54,874 bases of DNA from Fimbriimonadaceae bacterium (GCA_024710805.1 JANJUB010000098.1:1-54874), one strand, 5' to 3'. Positions 33,335-41,655 are shown, counted from the stretch's first letter. Program-made: numbers and translations. The notes: a model not told the origin generated them from the sequence alone.

Positions 33335-33712
33335 TCATGAGCCGGGGGCCGTGCGCTTGCGGAAAGCGTCCAGGGAGGTCGGAGCCATTTTCTTCCGCCG
33401 CTTGTGGACGTTCAAGTAAACGAGCCGGTCGGAAGTCGCCTGTACCCGCCGCTCGGTGCCCTTGGGAATGAGCAAGAACCCGCCGATCGAGAGTGAGTAA
33501 CTCAGATCTCCCACCGCCACGGTTGCGCTCCCCTCAAGGACGACCATCAGCACATCGACTTCGTCGTTGGTGTGAGGGGCGACCCCTTGCCCCTCGGGCC
33601 ACGCTACGAGCGTGGCGTCCAGGTCCTCAGATTCGGTGCCCCAGAGGGCTCCACGACTCGGGTCGCTGTGGGCGACACGAAGTAAGTCGGCAAGTACGGC
33701 TAAATCTGCCAT
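33335..33712 (-). CDS. Cupin-domain protein
   Basis: 125-residue small-barrel protein. Cupin motif 1 is partly kept (PHTNDEVDVLMVVLEGSATVAVG), with one His and acidic residues; motif 2 (GGFLLIPKGTERRV) lacks the usual His. Metal binding is therefore uncertain and the protein may be a sugar or ligand binder. It starts 2 nt after the other cupin gene, so the pair is an operon and may form a heterodimer. Confidence 0.8.
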   Translation of the reverse strand: MADLAVLADLLRVAHSDPSRGALWGTESEDLDATLVAWPEGQGVAPHTNDEVDVLMVVLEGSATVAVGDLSYSLSIGGFLLIPKGTERRVQATSDRLVYLNVHKRRKKMAPTSLDAFRKRTAPGS

Positions 33713-33714
33713 GG

Positions 33715-34059
33715 CTAGGATCGAATCATCGTCAAGATCATCTTGAACCGGGTCGTCGCGTCGAGAGCGTGCGGCACGTTGGCGGGAAGGAGGATCATCT
33801 CGCCCGCCACGACGCGGTGGGCTTCGCTCGCGATGGTGATTTGGGCCTCGCCGTCGATCACCTGAACGAGCGCGTTGAACGGGGCGGTGTGCTCGCTAAG
33901 AGCCTGGCCCTCGTCGAAGGCGAAGAAAGTGATGTTGCCTGTGGGTTCCTTTGCGATGATGCGGCTGACGATCGACCCGTCTTGGTAGTCACCCAAGGCG
34001 CATCCGTTGATTACGGTGCCGGGCGTGATGCCTTTCGACTTGGAAGTTGAGTCGCTCAT
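33715..34059 (-). CDS. Cupin-domain protein
   Basis: 114-residue single cupin. Motif 1 is HTAPFNALVQVIDGEAQITI and motif 2 is GEMILLPANVPHALDA with the conserved PxxxPH. It belongs to the small stand-alone cupins often seen beside redox or stress genes; no catalytic activity can be deduced. TAGAAC lies 6 nt before the ATG. It is the first gene of a two-cupin operon. Confidence 0.82.
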   Translation of the reverse strand: MSDSTSKSKGITPGTVINGCALGDYQDGSIVSRIIAKEPTGNITFFAFDEGQALSEHTAPFNALVQVIDGEAQITIASEAHRVVAGEMILLPANVPHALDATTRFKMILTMIRS

Positions 34060-34156
34060 GTCGTGGTTCTACCCCTTTGAGCACATCCGCGGAATCTGTG
34101 GTGCTGCCGCAAGATCGCCAGTTTGAACTCGGTTGGGTGGCAGGTACTCTTCAGTG

Positions 34157-34726
34157 ATGCCGATTCGCCGTCCACATTACGGAGAGCAGAAGGACGCGTT
34201 CATTGAGGAAGTGAATCGTGGGATTGAGGCTGATCCGGCTTCTTGGGGTCGCTCATCTCAGGTCTTACTTAAGTGCGCTCAGATCATTGAAGAGACCGTC
34301 AAACCCCATGTCGATGTCTACAGAGCGTACACGGAGGATCGCCTAGAGGGGGTACCGCCTCCATCGCGAGAATCTGAGGAGCATGCTGCATTCGAGACGG
34401 CAGCAAACGAAATGCTTCTGCTCCTGGTCGCTTCTATGCTGCAGTGCATGTCTCTTGAGTGCAGGTTGAAGGCCCGGATCACCAGAATCGGACACTCTCT
34501 GCCGAAGGGGGCAGACGGCCACGATTTGGCGAAGCTGGCGTCATCAGCAGGGCTTCAGTTGACTTCCGATGAAGTCACAAGATTGAGGGAACTGACTCTA
34601 ATGGGTCAGTTCGGCCGATATCCCGTTTACAGCAGGCGGTCGGTATGGACCGCTTATGAACTCGGAGTTGATCACACGATCATCAAACGCATCGAAGAAC
34701 TCCTCAGTCCAGGCGAAGAGGGCTGA
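34157..34726 (+). CDS. HEPN-like helical protein, possibly acquired
   Basis: 189 all-helical residues. The segment ECRLKARITRIG followed by HDLAKLASSAGL resembles the C-x-L-K ... H-x-L-x-K-L pattern of HEPN-type proteins, which include RNase toxins and defence-linked nucleotide-binding proteins. The RNase motif R-x4-6-H is not clearly present. Codon use is unlike the neighbours (AGA, TTA, TCA, many A/T-ending codons) and GC is lower, pointing to horizontal transfer. It stands alone with no partner antitoxin gene. The ATG at 34157 fits better than the upstream 34133. Confidence 0.45.
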   Translation: MPIRRPHYGEQKDAFIEEVNRGIEADPASWGRSSQVLLKCAQIIEETVKPHVDVYRAYTEDRLEGVPPPSRESEEHAAFETAANEMLLLLVASMLQCMSLECRLKARITRIGHSLPKGADGHDLAKLASSAGLQLTSDEVTRLRELTLMGQFGRYPVYSRRSVWTAYELGVDHTIIKRIEELLSPGEEG

Positions 34727-34816
34727 GAACTCTAGCACCCCGAACCTCACTAGAACCTAATGCTCAGGAATCGCGACGTGGCAGCCTTGGGTCCGCGTTC
34801 CAGCATCGATCCGGGA

Positions 34817-34822
34817 TAAGAT
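34817..34822 (+). promoter_or_regulatory. -10 box of a leaderless promoter for the sugar isomerase-like gene
   Basis: TAAGAT ends 6 nt before the ATG at 34829. Confidence 0.55.
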
Positions 34823-34828
34823 GACAAA

Positions 34829-35656
34829 ATGCCGATGACCGCCCTTCTCGCCATATCCGCCATGCTCGCACCCGCCCAAACCGCGTCATTCATCCCTTCC
34901 GTTCAGGCGTGGACGTTCAACTCGTTCACCACGGAGCAAGCCATCGAGATGTCGGCGCAAGCGGGATCCAAAGCGATCGAGCTGTTCCCGGGGCAAACCC
35001 TCAGCACCGAGAAAAAGGACGTCAAAGTTGGTCCAGACATGGGAGCCGAAAACACCGCGCTGCTCAAGGGTTTCCTGGACAAGGCTGGCGTTCGAGCGGT
35101 CGCCTTCGGCGTCACGGGCATTTCCAAGGACCCGGCCGAAGCTCGAAAGCTCTTCGCGTGGGCGAAAGGTCTGGGCATCCTCGTCATCAACACGGAGTCG
35201 ACCGAGTCCATCGACACGATCGAGCAGATGGTGAAGGAGTTCGACCTGAAGGTCGGCTACCATAACCACCCGAAACAGCCGAACAACCCCAACTACCGCG
35301 TGTGGGACCCGACGTACGTGTACGACTTGATCAAGAACCGAGACCCGCGGATCGGGGCGAATGCCGATACCGGCCACTGGGTTCGATCGGGCATCAAGCC
35401 CGTCGATGCTCTCAATATCCTCAAAGGACGGGTCGTCTCCAGCCACCTGAAGGACCTCAACGTGTTCGAGCCGGGCGGGCACGACGTGCCTTATGGGATG
35501 GGCGTCTCCGACGTTCGAGGCATCCTCGAGGCGTATCAGAAGATGGGCATGACGGGCCCGGTTTCCGTGGAGTACGAGCATAACTGGGGCAAGTCGTTGC
35601 CCGAAGTTGCCCAGTGCATCGGCTTCATGCGCGCCTTTCAGACGCTGAAGAAGTAA
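34829..35656 (+). CDS. Exported sugar phosphate isomerase/epimerase-like TIM-barrel protein
   Basis: 275 residues of the xylose-isomerase-like/AP-endonuclease 2 superfamily with a signal peptide (MPMTALLAISAMLAPAQTAS), so the enzyme is exported. Metal-site elements: KVGYHNHPKQP with His ligands, GANADTGHWVRSG, SSHLKDLN and VSVEYEHNWG with the terminal Glu. Exported members in Planctomycetes-like bacteria are thought to act on sugars or inositols beside Gfo/Idh/MocA enzymes; here none is adjacent. A perfect GC-rich hairpin follows its stop. Confidence 0.85.
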   Translation: MPMTALLAISAMLAPAQTASFIPSVQAWTFNSFTTEQAIEMSAQAGSKAIELFPGQTLSTEKKDVKVGPDMGAENTALLKGFLDKAGVRAVAFGVTGISKDPAEARKLFAWAKGLGILVINTESTESIDTIEQMVKEFDLKVGYHNHPKQPNNPNYRVWDPTYVYDLIKNRDPRIGANADTGHWVRSGIKPVDALNILKGRVVSSHLKDLNVFEPGGHDVPYGMGVSDVRGILEAYQKMGMTGPVSVEYEHNWGKSLPEVAQCIGFMRAFQTLKK

Positions 35657-35671
35657 GCGAGACCGTGGGAG

Positions 35672-35691
35672 GGCGCCGCTCTGTCGGCGCC
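35672..35691 (+). terminator. Hairpin after the isomerase-like gene
   Basis: GGCGCCG/CGGCGCC perfect 7-bp stem with loop CTCTGT, 15 nt after the stop. There is no T-run, so termination is only likely. Confidence 0.45.
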
Positions 35692-35750
35692 TATGGCATG
35701 AGCGTTTTGAGACCGGGAAGGCAGTTACTGCATCCTGCGTCCGACTGCCC

Positions 35751-35756
35751 TATAAT
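35751..35756 (+). promoter_or_regulatory. -10 box of a leaderless promoter for the 35763 lipoprotein
   Basis: Perfect TATAAT ends 6 nt before the GTG at 35763 and 9 nt before the ATG at 35766. Confidence 0.6.
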
Positions 35757-35762
35757 GAGCAA

Positions 35763-36821
35763 GTGATGCGCCTGTTCTTGCTGGCGGCGATTCTCCTCTG
35801 CGCTGGATGCTCTCCGAAGGCCAAGGCCGATCCCTTGGTTGGCGACTATGTGGCCTGGATGTTCCTCGATGGGCAGGCAGTCAGCTACGACGGCTCGATG
35901 GGAGCGACGCAGACGCTGTCTCTGACTCCCGATGGCAAGTACATCTATGTGACGGAAACCTCGATCATGGCCGACCTGAAGGCGAGAGCCACCGGGACGT
36001 ACAAGCGCGTCGGTGACGAACTTGTTTTCACGGGGACCCTTACTTCAACCATGGACGACGGCTACAAGAAGGGTACGGAGTCGGGACCGCACGAAATGAA
36101 GCTCAGGATCGTTGGCGCAGTGCTTGAACTTGCCGATGAGGAGGCAATGAGCATGTACTACGTCAAGAAGGGCTCTGGGCCGCCTCCGTTGCCCCCCAAT
36201 TTGCAGTTGAAGGAGTCCGAGCCGGCAGCGAGCGAACTGATCAAGAAGATCGAGGCGACCTATGCCTCAGTCAAGTCGATCGTGGTTACGGGCACGGTCA
36301 AATCCGAGGGTGGCGGGTTTGTGGCGAAGGACGCGAGATTCAAGTTGCTCTATCAGCGCCCGTCACTTCTCCGATTCGAGTCCGATATCCTCGTTGGCAG
36401 TAACACAGAAGTCGAGCGGACCGAGATCACCTGGGACGGCGGTGAGAAGTGTTGGTGGTTCACGGACGAGTATGGGGAGACCACGGACCGGACCCTGGGC
36501 AATGCGATGAGTATTGTTGCCGTGAACTCTGGACCCCAGGTGGACCTCCTGTTATCTCTCCTGATGCCGGAAGAACGCGCCCCAATGGGGGACGGCGCTG
36601 AAGCTTCGTTGCTTGCCGACGAGACCATCGGGAGCCAGTTGTGCGCGGTTCTTCAACTCAAGGACATGAACGGCACGGTAACCAAGCTGTGGGTCGCGAA
36701 GTCGAGCAACCTGGTGCTGCGCATCTATGAGGAGCTCCGTGGTGTGACCGTGAACCTGGAGCCTCGCGCCAACGCCGCGATACGAGCGGAGGAGTTTAAG
36801 CTCGGGCGACGCTCTCGTTAG
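35763..36821 (+). CDS. Two-domain lipoprotein, C-terminal half LolA/DUF2092-like
   Basis: 352 residues from the GTG at 35763 (or 351 from the ATG at 35766). Signal peptide with lipobox LLCAGC. The N-terminal domain (about 25-135) is a small beta barrel (YVAWMFLDGQAVSYDG, TGTYKRVGDELVFTG). The C-terminal domain (about 150-345) has the strand order of DUF2092/LolA-like lipid carriers: SIVVTGTVKSEGG, FKLLYQRPSLLRFES, TEITWDGGEKCWWF and TKLWVAKSSNLVLRIYEELRGV. A role in lipid or lipoprotein handling is inference. GC is a little lower than average. Confidence 0.6.
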   Translation: MMRLFLLAAILLCAGCSPKAKADPLVGDYVAWMFLDGQAVSYDGSMGATQTLSLTPDGKYIYVTETSIMADLKARATGTYKRVGDELVFTGTLTSTMDDGYKKGTESGPHEMKLRIVGAVLELADEEAMSMYYVKKGSGPPPLPPNLQLKESEPAASELIKKIEATYASVKSIVVTGTVKSEGGGFVAKDARFKLLYQRPSLLRFESDILVGSNTEVERTEITWDGGEKCWWFTDEYGETTDRTLGNAMSIVAVNSGPQVDLLLSLLMPEERAPMGDGAEASLLADETIGSQLCAVLQLKDMNGTVTKLWVAKSSNLVLRIYEELRGVTVNLEPRANAAIRAEEFKLGRRSR

Positions 36822-36845
36822 CCGTCCCTAATCGCAACCCCAAAA

Positions 36846-36932
36846 TGGTGCCCAGGAAAGGACTCGAACCTTCACTCCCTTGCGAGAACTAGTACCTGAA
36901 ACTAGCGCGTCTACCAATTTCGCCACCTGGGC
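36846..36932 (-). tRNA. tRNA-Leu (anticodon CAG)
   Basis: 87-nt class II tRNA on the minus strand. Acceptor arms GCCCAGG/CCTGGGC, anticodon stem CTAGT/ACTAG around the loop TTCAGGT (anticodon CAG), long variable arm TTCTCGCAAGGGAGT typical of leucine, T arm GAAGG-TTCGAGT-CCTTT (the last pair is a G-T wobble) and an encoded CCA end. Confidence 0.97.
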
Positions 36933-36960
36933 AGGCGGAGCAAGATTATAGCACAGCGCC

Positions 36961-37950
36961 CTATTCCACCAGGATCCACTTCTCGCGCTTGGCGCGGTCC
37001 CAGTCGGCTTTGAAGCTCCACCAGTTGCGGAGCTTACGCCCCTTGTGGGTGAGTTCGTGGCCGAGGCCGGGGATGGCCTGCATCCAGTAGATGCGCCACT
37101 TGATCGGGTCGCGGTCCCACCGGTCGGCGTTCATCCGCTGGGTCTTGCCGATCTTGTCGGGGTGCCAGTCCTCGATGTCGGTCTCCACATAGCGCGGGTT
37201 GGTCCAGTCGTAGTCGCGCTCGCTGTTCGGGGCGTAGTGCGTCCAGCCGCATCGCGCCGGGTTGGTGACGATCTTGTGCGAGTAGTCGCTGCCCACGAAC
37301 TTGCCCCAGAAGAGCAGTTCGTTCCACTTCTCGGGAGGGGTGGTCTCTCGCCCGTCCACATGATTCAGCAGATGCTCGAACTGGTGCATGTGGTTCTCCA
37401 GCATCTCGCCAAGTCCGCGGCCGTAGTTGTAGTGATACACCGTGTAGGTTCGCTTGAACACCGGCAGGTCGTTCGGATCGCGGTCCGAGTTGCTGATGTC
37501 GCCGGTCGGGCTCGCCATGTTCGACTCCCACAGGCCGTTGTTGCCGTGGTAGCCCCACATCCAAATCTCGTGGACACCTTGTTCCTCGACCCACTTCTTG
37601 GCGTCGATCCGGTTCATGATCGCGTTGTAGTCGGGCAGCGGCGGGTTGTTGCCTTGCTTGGGCCGGGTGGGAATGGCCTCTTTGATCTCGATTTCGCCAA
37701 CGACTTCGTACCGAAGTGACGGAGGGCTGGGGAGCTTGTAGCCACGGAAGGTCGAACCCTGCTGCAAGGCATCACAGGCCTCTTTCGTCAACCGTTGGGT
37801 CTTGGCCTTGAGGTCGGCATAGCTGCCGCCGACATCGCCGGTCGCCGTCCGATCCATTTGATCGCCCTGAACCGGGAAGTAGCTGACGACGAACACCTTG
37901 ATGGTCGCGGTCTGAGCGAACGTTGCGGCGAGGATGGCGGCGGCGAGCAT
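36961..37950 (-). CDS. Exported protein of unknown function
   Basis: 329 residues with a short signal peptide (MLAAAILAATFAQTA). The body is rich in Trp, Tyr, His and Asn, with strongly patterned blocks that look conserved: HEIWMWGYHGNNGLWESN, TVYHYNYGRGLGEMLENH, CGWTHYAPNSERDYDW and YWMQAIPGLGHELTHKG. Clusters of His and acidic residues could bind metal, but no known catalytic motif is clear. Such Trp/Tyr-rich secreted proteins often bind carbohydrate. Leaderless TATCCT box 6 nt upstream. I do not recognise the family. Confidence 0.65.
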   Translation of the reverse strand: MLAAAILAATFAQTATIKVFVVSYFPVQGDQMDRTATGDVGGSYADLKAKTQRLTKEACDALQQGSTFRGYKLPSPPSLRYEVVGEIEIKEAIPTRPKQGNNPPLPDYNAIMNRIDAKKWVEEQGVHEIWMWGYHGNNGLWESNMASPTGDISNSDRDPNDLPVFKRTYTVYHYNYGRGLGEMLENHMHQFEHLLNHVDGRETTPPEKWNELLFWGKFVGSDYSHKIVTNPARCGWTHYAPNSERDYDWTNPRYVETDIEDWHPDKIGKTQRMNADRWDRDPIKWRIYWMQAIPGLGHELTHKGRKLRNWWSFKADWDRAKREKWILVE

Positions 37951-37956
37951 ACGGTC

Positions 37957-37962
37957 AGGATA
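37957..37962 (-). promoter_or_regulatory. -10 box of a leaderless promoter for the 37950 gene
   Basis: TATCCT on the minus strand ends 6 nt before the ATG at 37950. Confidence 0.5.
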
Positions 37963-37997
37963 TCACGCCCAGAGTCGGAAGCGCGGAAATGATGGAG

Positions 37998-38003
37998 TAT
38001 GCT
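37998..38003 (+). promoter_or_regulatory. -10 box of a leaderless promoter for the small basic protein
   Basis: TATGCT ends 5 nt before the ATG at 38009. Confidence 0.5.
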
Positions 38004-38008
38004 TGGCT

Positions 38009-38152
38009 ATGAGCCGTCCATCCAAAAAAGACATCAAAGCCGCCGTAGATAAGCTCAAAGAGAAGCCGTCGGCGGGCACCGCGCCCGAACCGCAAGTTGG
38101 AAAGTTGCCGGCGAAAAAAGACACCAAGCGCATCCGCAAGCAGGGAGTCTGA
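38009..38152 (+). CDS. Small basic protein of unknown function
   Basis: 47 residues, Lys-rich, beginning MSRPSKKDIKAAVDKLKEK and ending RIRKQGV. It has an amphipathic helix followed by a Pro/Ala-rich linker and a basic tail, which would suit nucleic-acid or ribosome binding. Reality is supported by the -10 box at the standard leaderless spacing and by the next gene starting only 6 nt after its stop. It is not Pup-like: there is no C-terminal GGQ/GGE. Confidence 0.5.
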   Translation: MSRPSKKDIKAAVDKLKEKPSAGTAPEPQVGKLPAKKDTKRIRKQGV

Positions 38153-38158
38153 TCACGT

Positions 38159-38734
38159 ATGGACGAACTCATCTCTCGCCGTACGCTGTGCGTAGGTCTT
38201 GCCCTAACCCCGCTGGCCACCCTTGCCCAAGACCCCAAGAAGGGGCCAACCGAGGCCGCCTACGAGCGCGAATCCAAGCCGGGCTTTGAGCCGAGTTGGA
38301 GCAAGCCGCAGCTCAACCGGCTGATGATCCAGGACTTCATCATCTACGCCCACTCGGATTTGGAGCAAACCAAGAAGCTCCTTGACCGCGAGCCGATGCT
38401 GATCAACGCGTTCATGGATTGGGGAGCCGGCGACTGGGAATCGGCTCTCGGGGGCGCGTGCCACATGGGTCGGCGCGATATCGTCGAGTTCCTGCTGGAG
38501 CGCGGCGCAAGAATGGACATCTTCTGCGCGACCATGATGGGGCAGCTTGAAGCGGTCAAGGCTTTCCTGACGCTGCAACCCAAGCTCATCGATGCTCGCG
38601 GTCCGCACGGATTCAATCTTCACTTCCACGGCCAGCTTGCCGGCAAGGATGCAGACCGGATGGTCGAGTACCTACAGTCGGTGAAGAAGATTGAGTTGAA
38701 GCCGAATCCGTTCGTCCGCGGCGGCGGCGGATAG
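38159..38734 (+). CDS. Exported ankyrin-repeat-like protein
   Basis: 191 residues. The N-terminus has a twin-arginine-like signal (ISRRTLCVGLALTPLATLA). The mature part contains two to three helix-turn-helix units with ankyrin character (SDLEQTKKLLDREPMLINA, GRRDIVEFLLERGARMD, GQLEAVKAFLTLQPKLIDA). It probably mediates protein contacts in the periplasm. It lies 6 nt after the small basic protein gene in the same operon. The Gly-rich end (VRGGGG) is unusual. Confidence 0.75.
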   Translation: MDELISRRTLCVGLALTPLATLAQDPKKGPTEAAYERESKPGFEPSWSKPQLNRLMIQDFIIYAHSDLEQTKKLLDREPMLINAFMDWGAGDWESALGGACHMGRRDIVEFLLERGARMDIFCATMMGQLEAVKAFLTLQPKLIDARGPHGFNLHFHGQLAGKDADRMVEYLQSVKKIELKPNPFVRGGGG

Positions 38735-38777
38735 CGATCAAACCGTTCTGGCCCGGTTCTTGAAGCACTCCCTAGCG

Positions 38778-39515
38778 ATGACCTACCGCGAGATTCAGGA
38801 TGAACTCAGGGAACTCGGCCTCGAGAACTTCTCGAACCGAGCGACGGCCGCGCAATACGAGCGCATCTACGACATGATTCTGAAGGAGGTCCCGAAGGGT
38901 GCGAAGGTGCTCGATTGGGGCTGCGGCAACGGCCATCTCTCCTATTTCCTGTTGCGGAACGGCTATCAGGTCAGCGCTATCGGCATGGAGGTTTTCTCGG
39001 AGACCGACTTGTTCAATCAGCGCTTTCCGGGGCAGTTCACCTACTACCAAGCCGGGGAGGACGATCCGATCGGGCTACCTTACGCGGACAACGAGTTCGA
39101 TGCCACGTTCAGTATGGGCGTCCTCGAGCACGTCCGCGAAACGGGCGGCGACGAGGTCGGCTCCCTCAAAGAGCACTACCGGATCCTGAAGCCCGGCGGG
39201 AAGTTCTTGTGCTTCCACTTTCCGAATCGGCTGAGCTACATCGAAGGAGCGGCCAAGCTGTTCTCGAAGAAGCACCACCACAAGTTCAAGTACGACCGCG
39301 CGATCATCCAGGCGATGCTCGATCAAGCCAAACTCAAGCTGGTGAGCATGCATCGATATGGCATGCTTCCCCGCAACGAACTGAAACGGCTCCCCAAGTC
39401 CCTGTCGAACAGCGTAGGATTTGTGAAAGCGTACAACGCAGCCGATGGGCTACTGGGTGCGGTCCTCGGCATCGTGGCCCAGAACTACATGTTTGTTGCG
39501 AAGAAGCCGGACTAA
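38778..39515 (+). CDS. Class I SAM-dependent methyltransferase
   Basis: 245-residue methyltransferase of the Methyltransf_11/23 type: SAM-binding loop VLDWGCGNGHLSYFL, acidic motif after strand 2 (SAIGMEVF), motif IV SMGVLEHVRETGG and post-motif YRILKPGGKFLCFHFP. The substrate is not predictable. The frame opens at a TTG at 38760, but the ATG at 38778 is preferred. It overlaps the convergent erythromycin-esterase-like gene by 4 bp at the stops. Confidence 0.87.
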   Translation: MTYREIQDELRELGLENFSNRATAAQYERIYDMILKEVPKGAKVLDWGCGNGHLSYFLLRNGYQVSAIGMEVFSETDLFNQRFPGQFTYYQAGEDDPIGLPYADNEFDATFSMGVLEHVRETGGDEVGSLKEHYRILKPGGKFLCFHFPNRLSYIEGAAKLFSKKHHHKFKYDRAIIQAMLDQAKLKLVSMHRYGMLPRNELKRLPKSLSNSVGFVKAYNAADGLLGAVLGIVAQNYMFVAKKPD

Positions 39516-40615
39516 GGCCGATTGGTCGGCGACAGCCGATCCACCACGACCAAGCCGTCGAATCGGTCCTTGGGCACAAAGCTGATCCGTCCCCCGTTCT
39601 CGGGCTCATAGGCGCTGACGGCGTCGGTGAAAACCGACGTGGGGAGGAAGGACGCTTCGTACCGTTTGGAGAATCGAGACTCCAGCCCATCTGGCGCCGC
39701 ATCCCAAGGCTTGGTCTGGTTCGACCAGTGCTCCCGCCACTCGCCGCTGCGGGCAAAGAGCCCGAGGCTGAACACATCCTTGTCGCGAGCGGCACGCACA
39801 TGATCTCCCATCACCCGGTAGCCGATCCCGTTCCCGATGTGGCCGTTATGCGCCCACACGATGGCCTTTTCCTTGCCGACTTGGGCCAGCAGGTGGTCAG
39901 CCATGATCTGGTCTCGTAGCGCAAACCGATCGATGACCGGGGTGGTCGGCTCGTAGTCCCAATACCGCCTTAAACCGGACAGACCTTGCGTCAAGACCGC
40001 GAAGCCCGCTTTGTGCTCCGGTTTCCACCGGAGAGCCCCTACGTGACCCTCCAGCGCTTTCAGCCAGCGCAGGTAATCATCGCGTGCCGTTCGGAACTCG
40101 GTTGGATCTCCTGTCTTCGCCATGAACTGGTAGGGCTCACCAAGCCGCTGCCGGACTTGCGCAGCGAGTTTGGGTCGATAGGGTTTCAGTAAGTCGTGGG
40201 TGTAGTCGAGCACTTCGGTCGCGGAGAACTGCGGGTCGACTCCGATCACGCGAAGTTGCGGGCGAGACTTGATGTAGGCGAAGAGCGGCAGCATCTCGCG
40301 CCAGTTCATGCCGCCGCTCACCGTGGTGGTCATGAACTCGCGATCGGTGAGTTCGGCCCTCCTAAGGGCGGCCAGCCCGGTCTCCAACATCCCGGACTCG
40401 ATCGCCAAGATGTTGAAGCCCCTGCGTTCGTGCAGGTAGCGGACGATTCGTAGCTTGAGCTTGTAGAACTCGGCTCCTCCGTGGGTTGCCTCGCCAAGCT
40501 CCGCGATCCGGCGTGTGCCGATCTGGGCATCCAAAAAGGTCAAGTCGGAAAGGTCGTCTCCCGAAATCCTAATCGGAACGGACTGAAGCATGAAGAACGC
40601 GAGGGTAGCGATCAT
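39512..40615 (-). CDS. Erythromycin-esterase family hydrolase, exported
   Basis: 367 residues of PF05139. Catalytic elements match EreA/EreB: Glu42 and His45 in LGEATHGGAEF, Glu73 in LAIESGM and the late His in WAHNGHIGNG. True Ere enzymes open the macrolide lactone, while many family members act on other esters or succinoglycan-like compounds, so drug resistance should not be assumed. The N-terminus (MIATLAFFMLQSVP) may be a short signal peptide. Its ATG overlaps the stop of the DUF1801 gene (ATGA). Confidence 0.85.
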   Translation of the reverse strand: MIATLAFFMLQSVPIRISGDDLSDLTFLDAQIGTRRIAELGEATHGGAEFYKLKLRIVRYLHERRGFNILAIESGMLETGLAALRRAELTDREFMTTTVSGGMNWREMLPLFAYIKSRPQLRVIGVDPQFSATEVLDYTHDLLKPYRPKLAAQVRQRLGEPYQFMAKTGDPTEFRTARDDYLRWLKALEGHVGALRWKPEHKAGFAVLTQGLSGLRRYWDYEPTTPVIDRFALRDQIMADHLLAQVGKEKAIVWAHNGHIGNGIGYRVMGDHVRAARDKDVFSLGLFARSGEWREHWSNQTKPWDAAPDGLESRFSKRYEASFLPTSVFTDAVSAYEPENGGRISFVPKDRFDGLVVVDRLSPTNRP

Positions 40616-40962
40616 GCTTCAACCCTTGCCCTTGCGGCACGTGTGATGTCCCGCACGAGTTGTTCGGGGATCATATGGTCGGGGGTGAAGTGGACTCCGC
40701 CCTTGGTTGCTTTGAATCCGCGCAATTGGTCAGCGAAGTCCGCGTGGACCGTCCCGGTGAAGAACGTACAGTGCTTGGTGAACGCCGCGTAGTGGACGAT
40801 GTTCTTCTTGCCTAGCTTGAAGGTCGGGATGCCGTAGCTGATCACTTCGTCCGCGTCTGTGAGTTCCTCGCGGAGAATGGCGCGCAGCGCAAGCAGGGCA
40901 CCGCGCAACGCCGGAGACTCGATCCCCGCCAAGTACGCGTCGACGGATTCCGCTGCTTTCAT
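40612..40962 (-). CDS. DUF1801 (YdhG-like) protein
   Basis: 116-residue cytoplasmic protein with the DUF1801 pattern: VDAYLAGI near the start, then EELTDADEVISYGIPTFKLGKKNIVHYAAFTKHCTFF and DHMIPEQLVRDI. Function of the family is unknown. It is the middle gene of a tight operon with DUF2071 (9 nt upstream) and the erythromycin-esterase-like gene (4-bp overlap). Confidence 0.87.
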   Translation of the reverse strand: MKAAESVDAYLAGIESPALRGALLALRAILREELTDADEVISYGIPTFKLGKKNIVHYAAFTKHCTFFTGTVHADFADQLRGFKATKGGVHFTPDHMIPEQLVRDITRAARARVEA

Positions 40963-40971
40963 GCGGGCACG

Positions 40972-41649
40972 TTACCCGAGCCGCTCGCCCGGATAGACCG
41001 CGACTTCTGAGCCCACCGCGAACAGCACCGAAGTCGGTGCCTGCTCGGTGAGGAACCTCCACTCGGAGCCGTAGACGGTGCCGAAATCGACATCGATGCT
41101 CCACTCGCCCACGGCTCGGTGTTCCCATTGCGGATGGTCCACCCGGTACTCATCAGTACGCCCTTCCGAACGGCGCGTGTAGCCCCAATAGTGCTCGGTG
41201 ATGAACTCAGCGTGGGAACCGGGCGTCGGCAATGTGGGGTCGCCCAGTTGCTGCACGGCGACGCGATTCGATGGAGCGCCGCGACCCCAACGATACGACT
41301 CGCCGCCGCCCTCGCAGGTCCACGTTTCGTACGGTTCGCCGTACACCGTCCGCGCCACCCAAGCGATCAACGGTCGGGGCACGAGTTCCTTGATGAACAC
41401 GACGCCGCGCCGGTCCCCACGGCGAACATAGAACCGCAGGTTCACTTCGATAAAGTCTCGGTGGCCAGGTAGCGCCCAGCCACGAACGCGAGTCTCGAGG
41501 AACTCGAAGGCAACGAGACTAACATAGGTATTGCCCTCATGGAAGTCGAGTTCCGTGCCGCTGGGCACTCGCGGCTGAAGCAACTGCGGATCGATCGCCC
41601 AGTTGACGAGGATGAGGTTCCTCCACTCGGCGGTGAGAAACGGGCGCAT
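40972..41649 (-). CDS. DUF2071 (YqjF-like) protein
   Basis: 225 residues matching the DUF2071 family: LTAEWRNLILVNWAIDPQLLQPRVPSGTELDFHEGNTYVSLVAF, then RGVVFIKELVPRPLIAWVAR and the acetoacetate-decarboxylase-like barrel. B. subtilis YqjF belongs here; function unknown. It is the first gene of DUF2071-DUF1801-Ere-like. TAAGGT lies 6 nt before the ATG. Confidence 0.87.
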   Translation of the reverse strand: MRPFLTAEWRNLILVNWAIDPQLLQPRVPSGTELDFHEGNTYVSLVAFEFLETRVRGWALPGHRDFIEVNLRFYVRRGDRRGVVFIKELVPRPLIAWVARTVYGEPYETWTCEGGGESYRWGRGAPSNRVAVQQLGDPTLPTPGSHAEFITEHYWGYTRRSEGRTDEYRVDHPQWEHRAVGEWSIDVDFGTVYGSEWRFLTEQAPTSVLFAVGSEVAVYPGERLG

Positions 41650-41655
41650 GGATTG

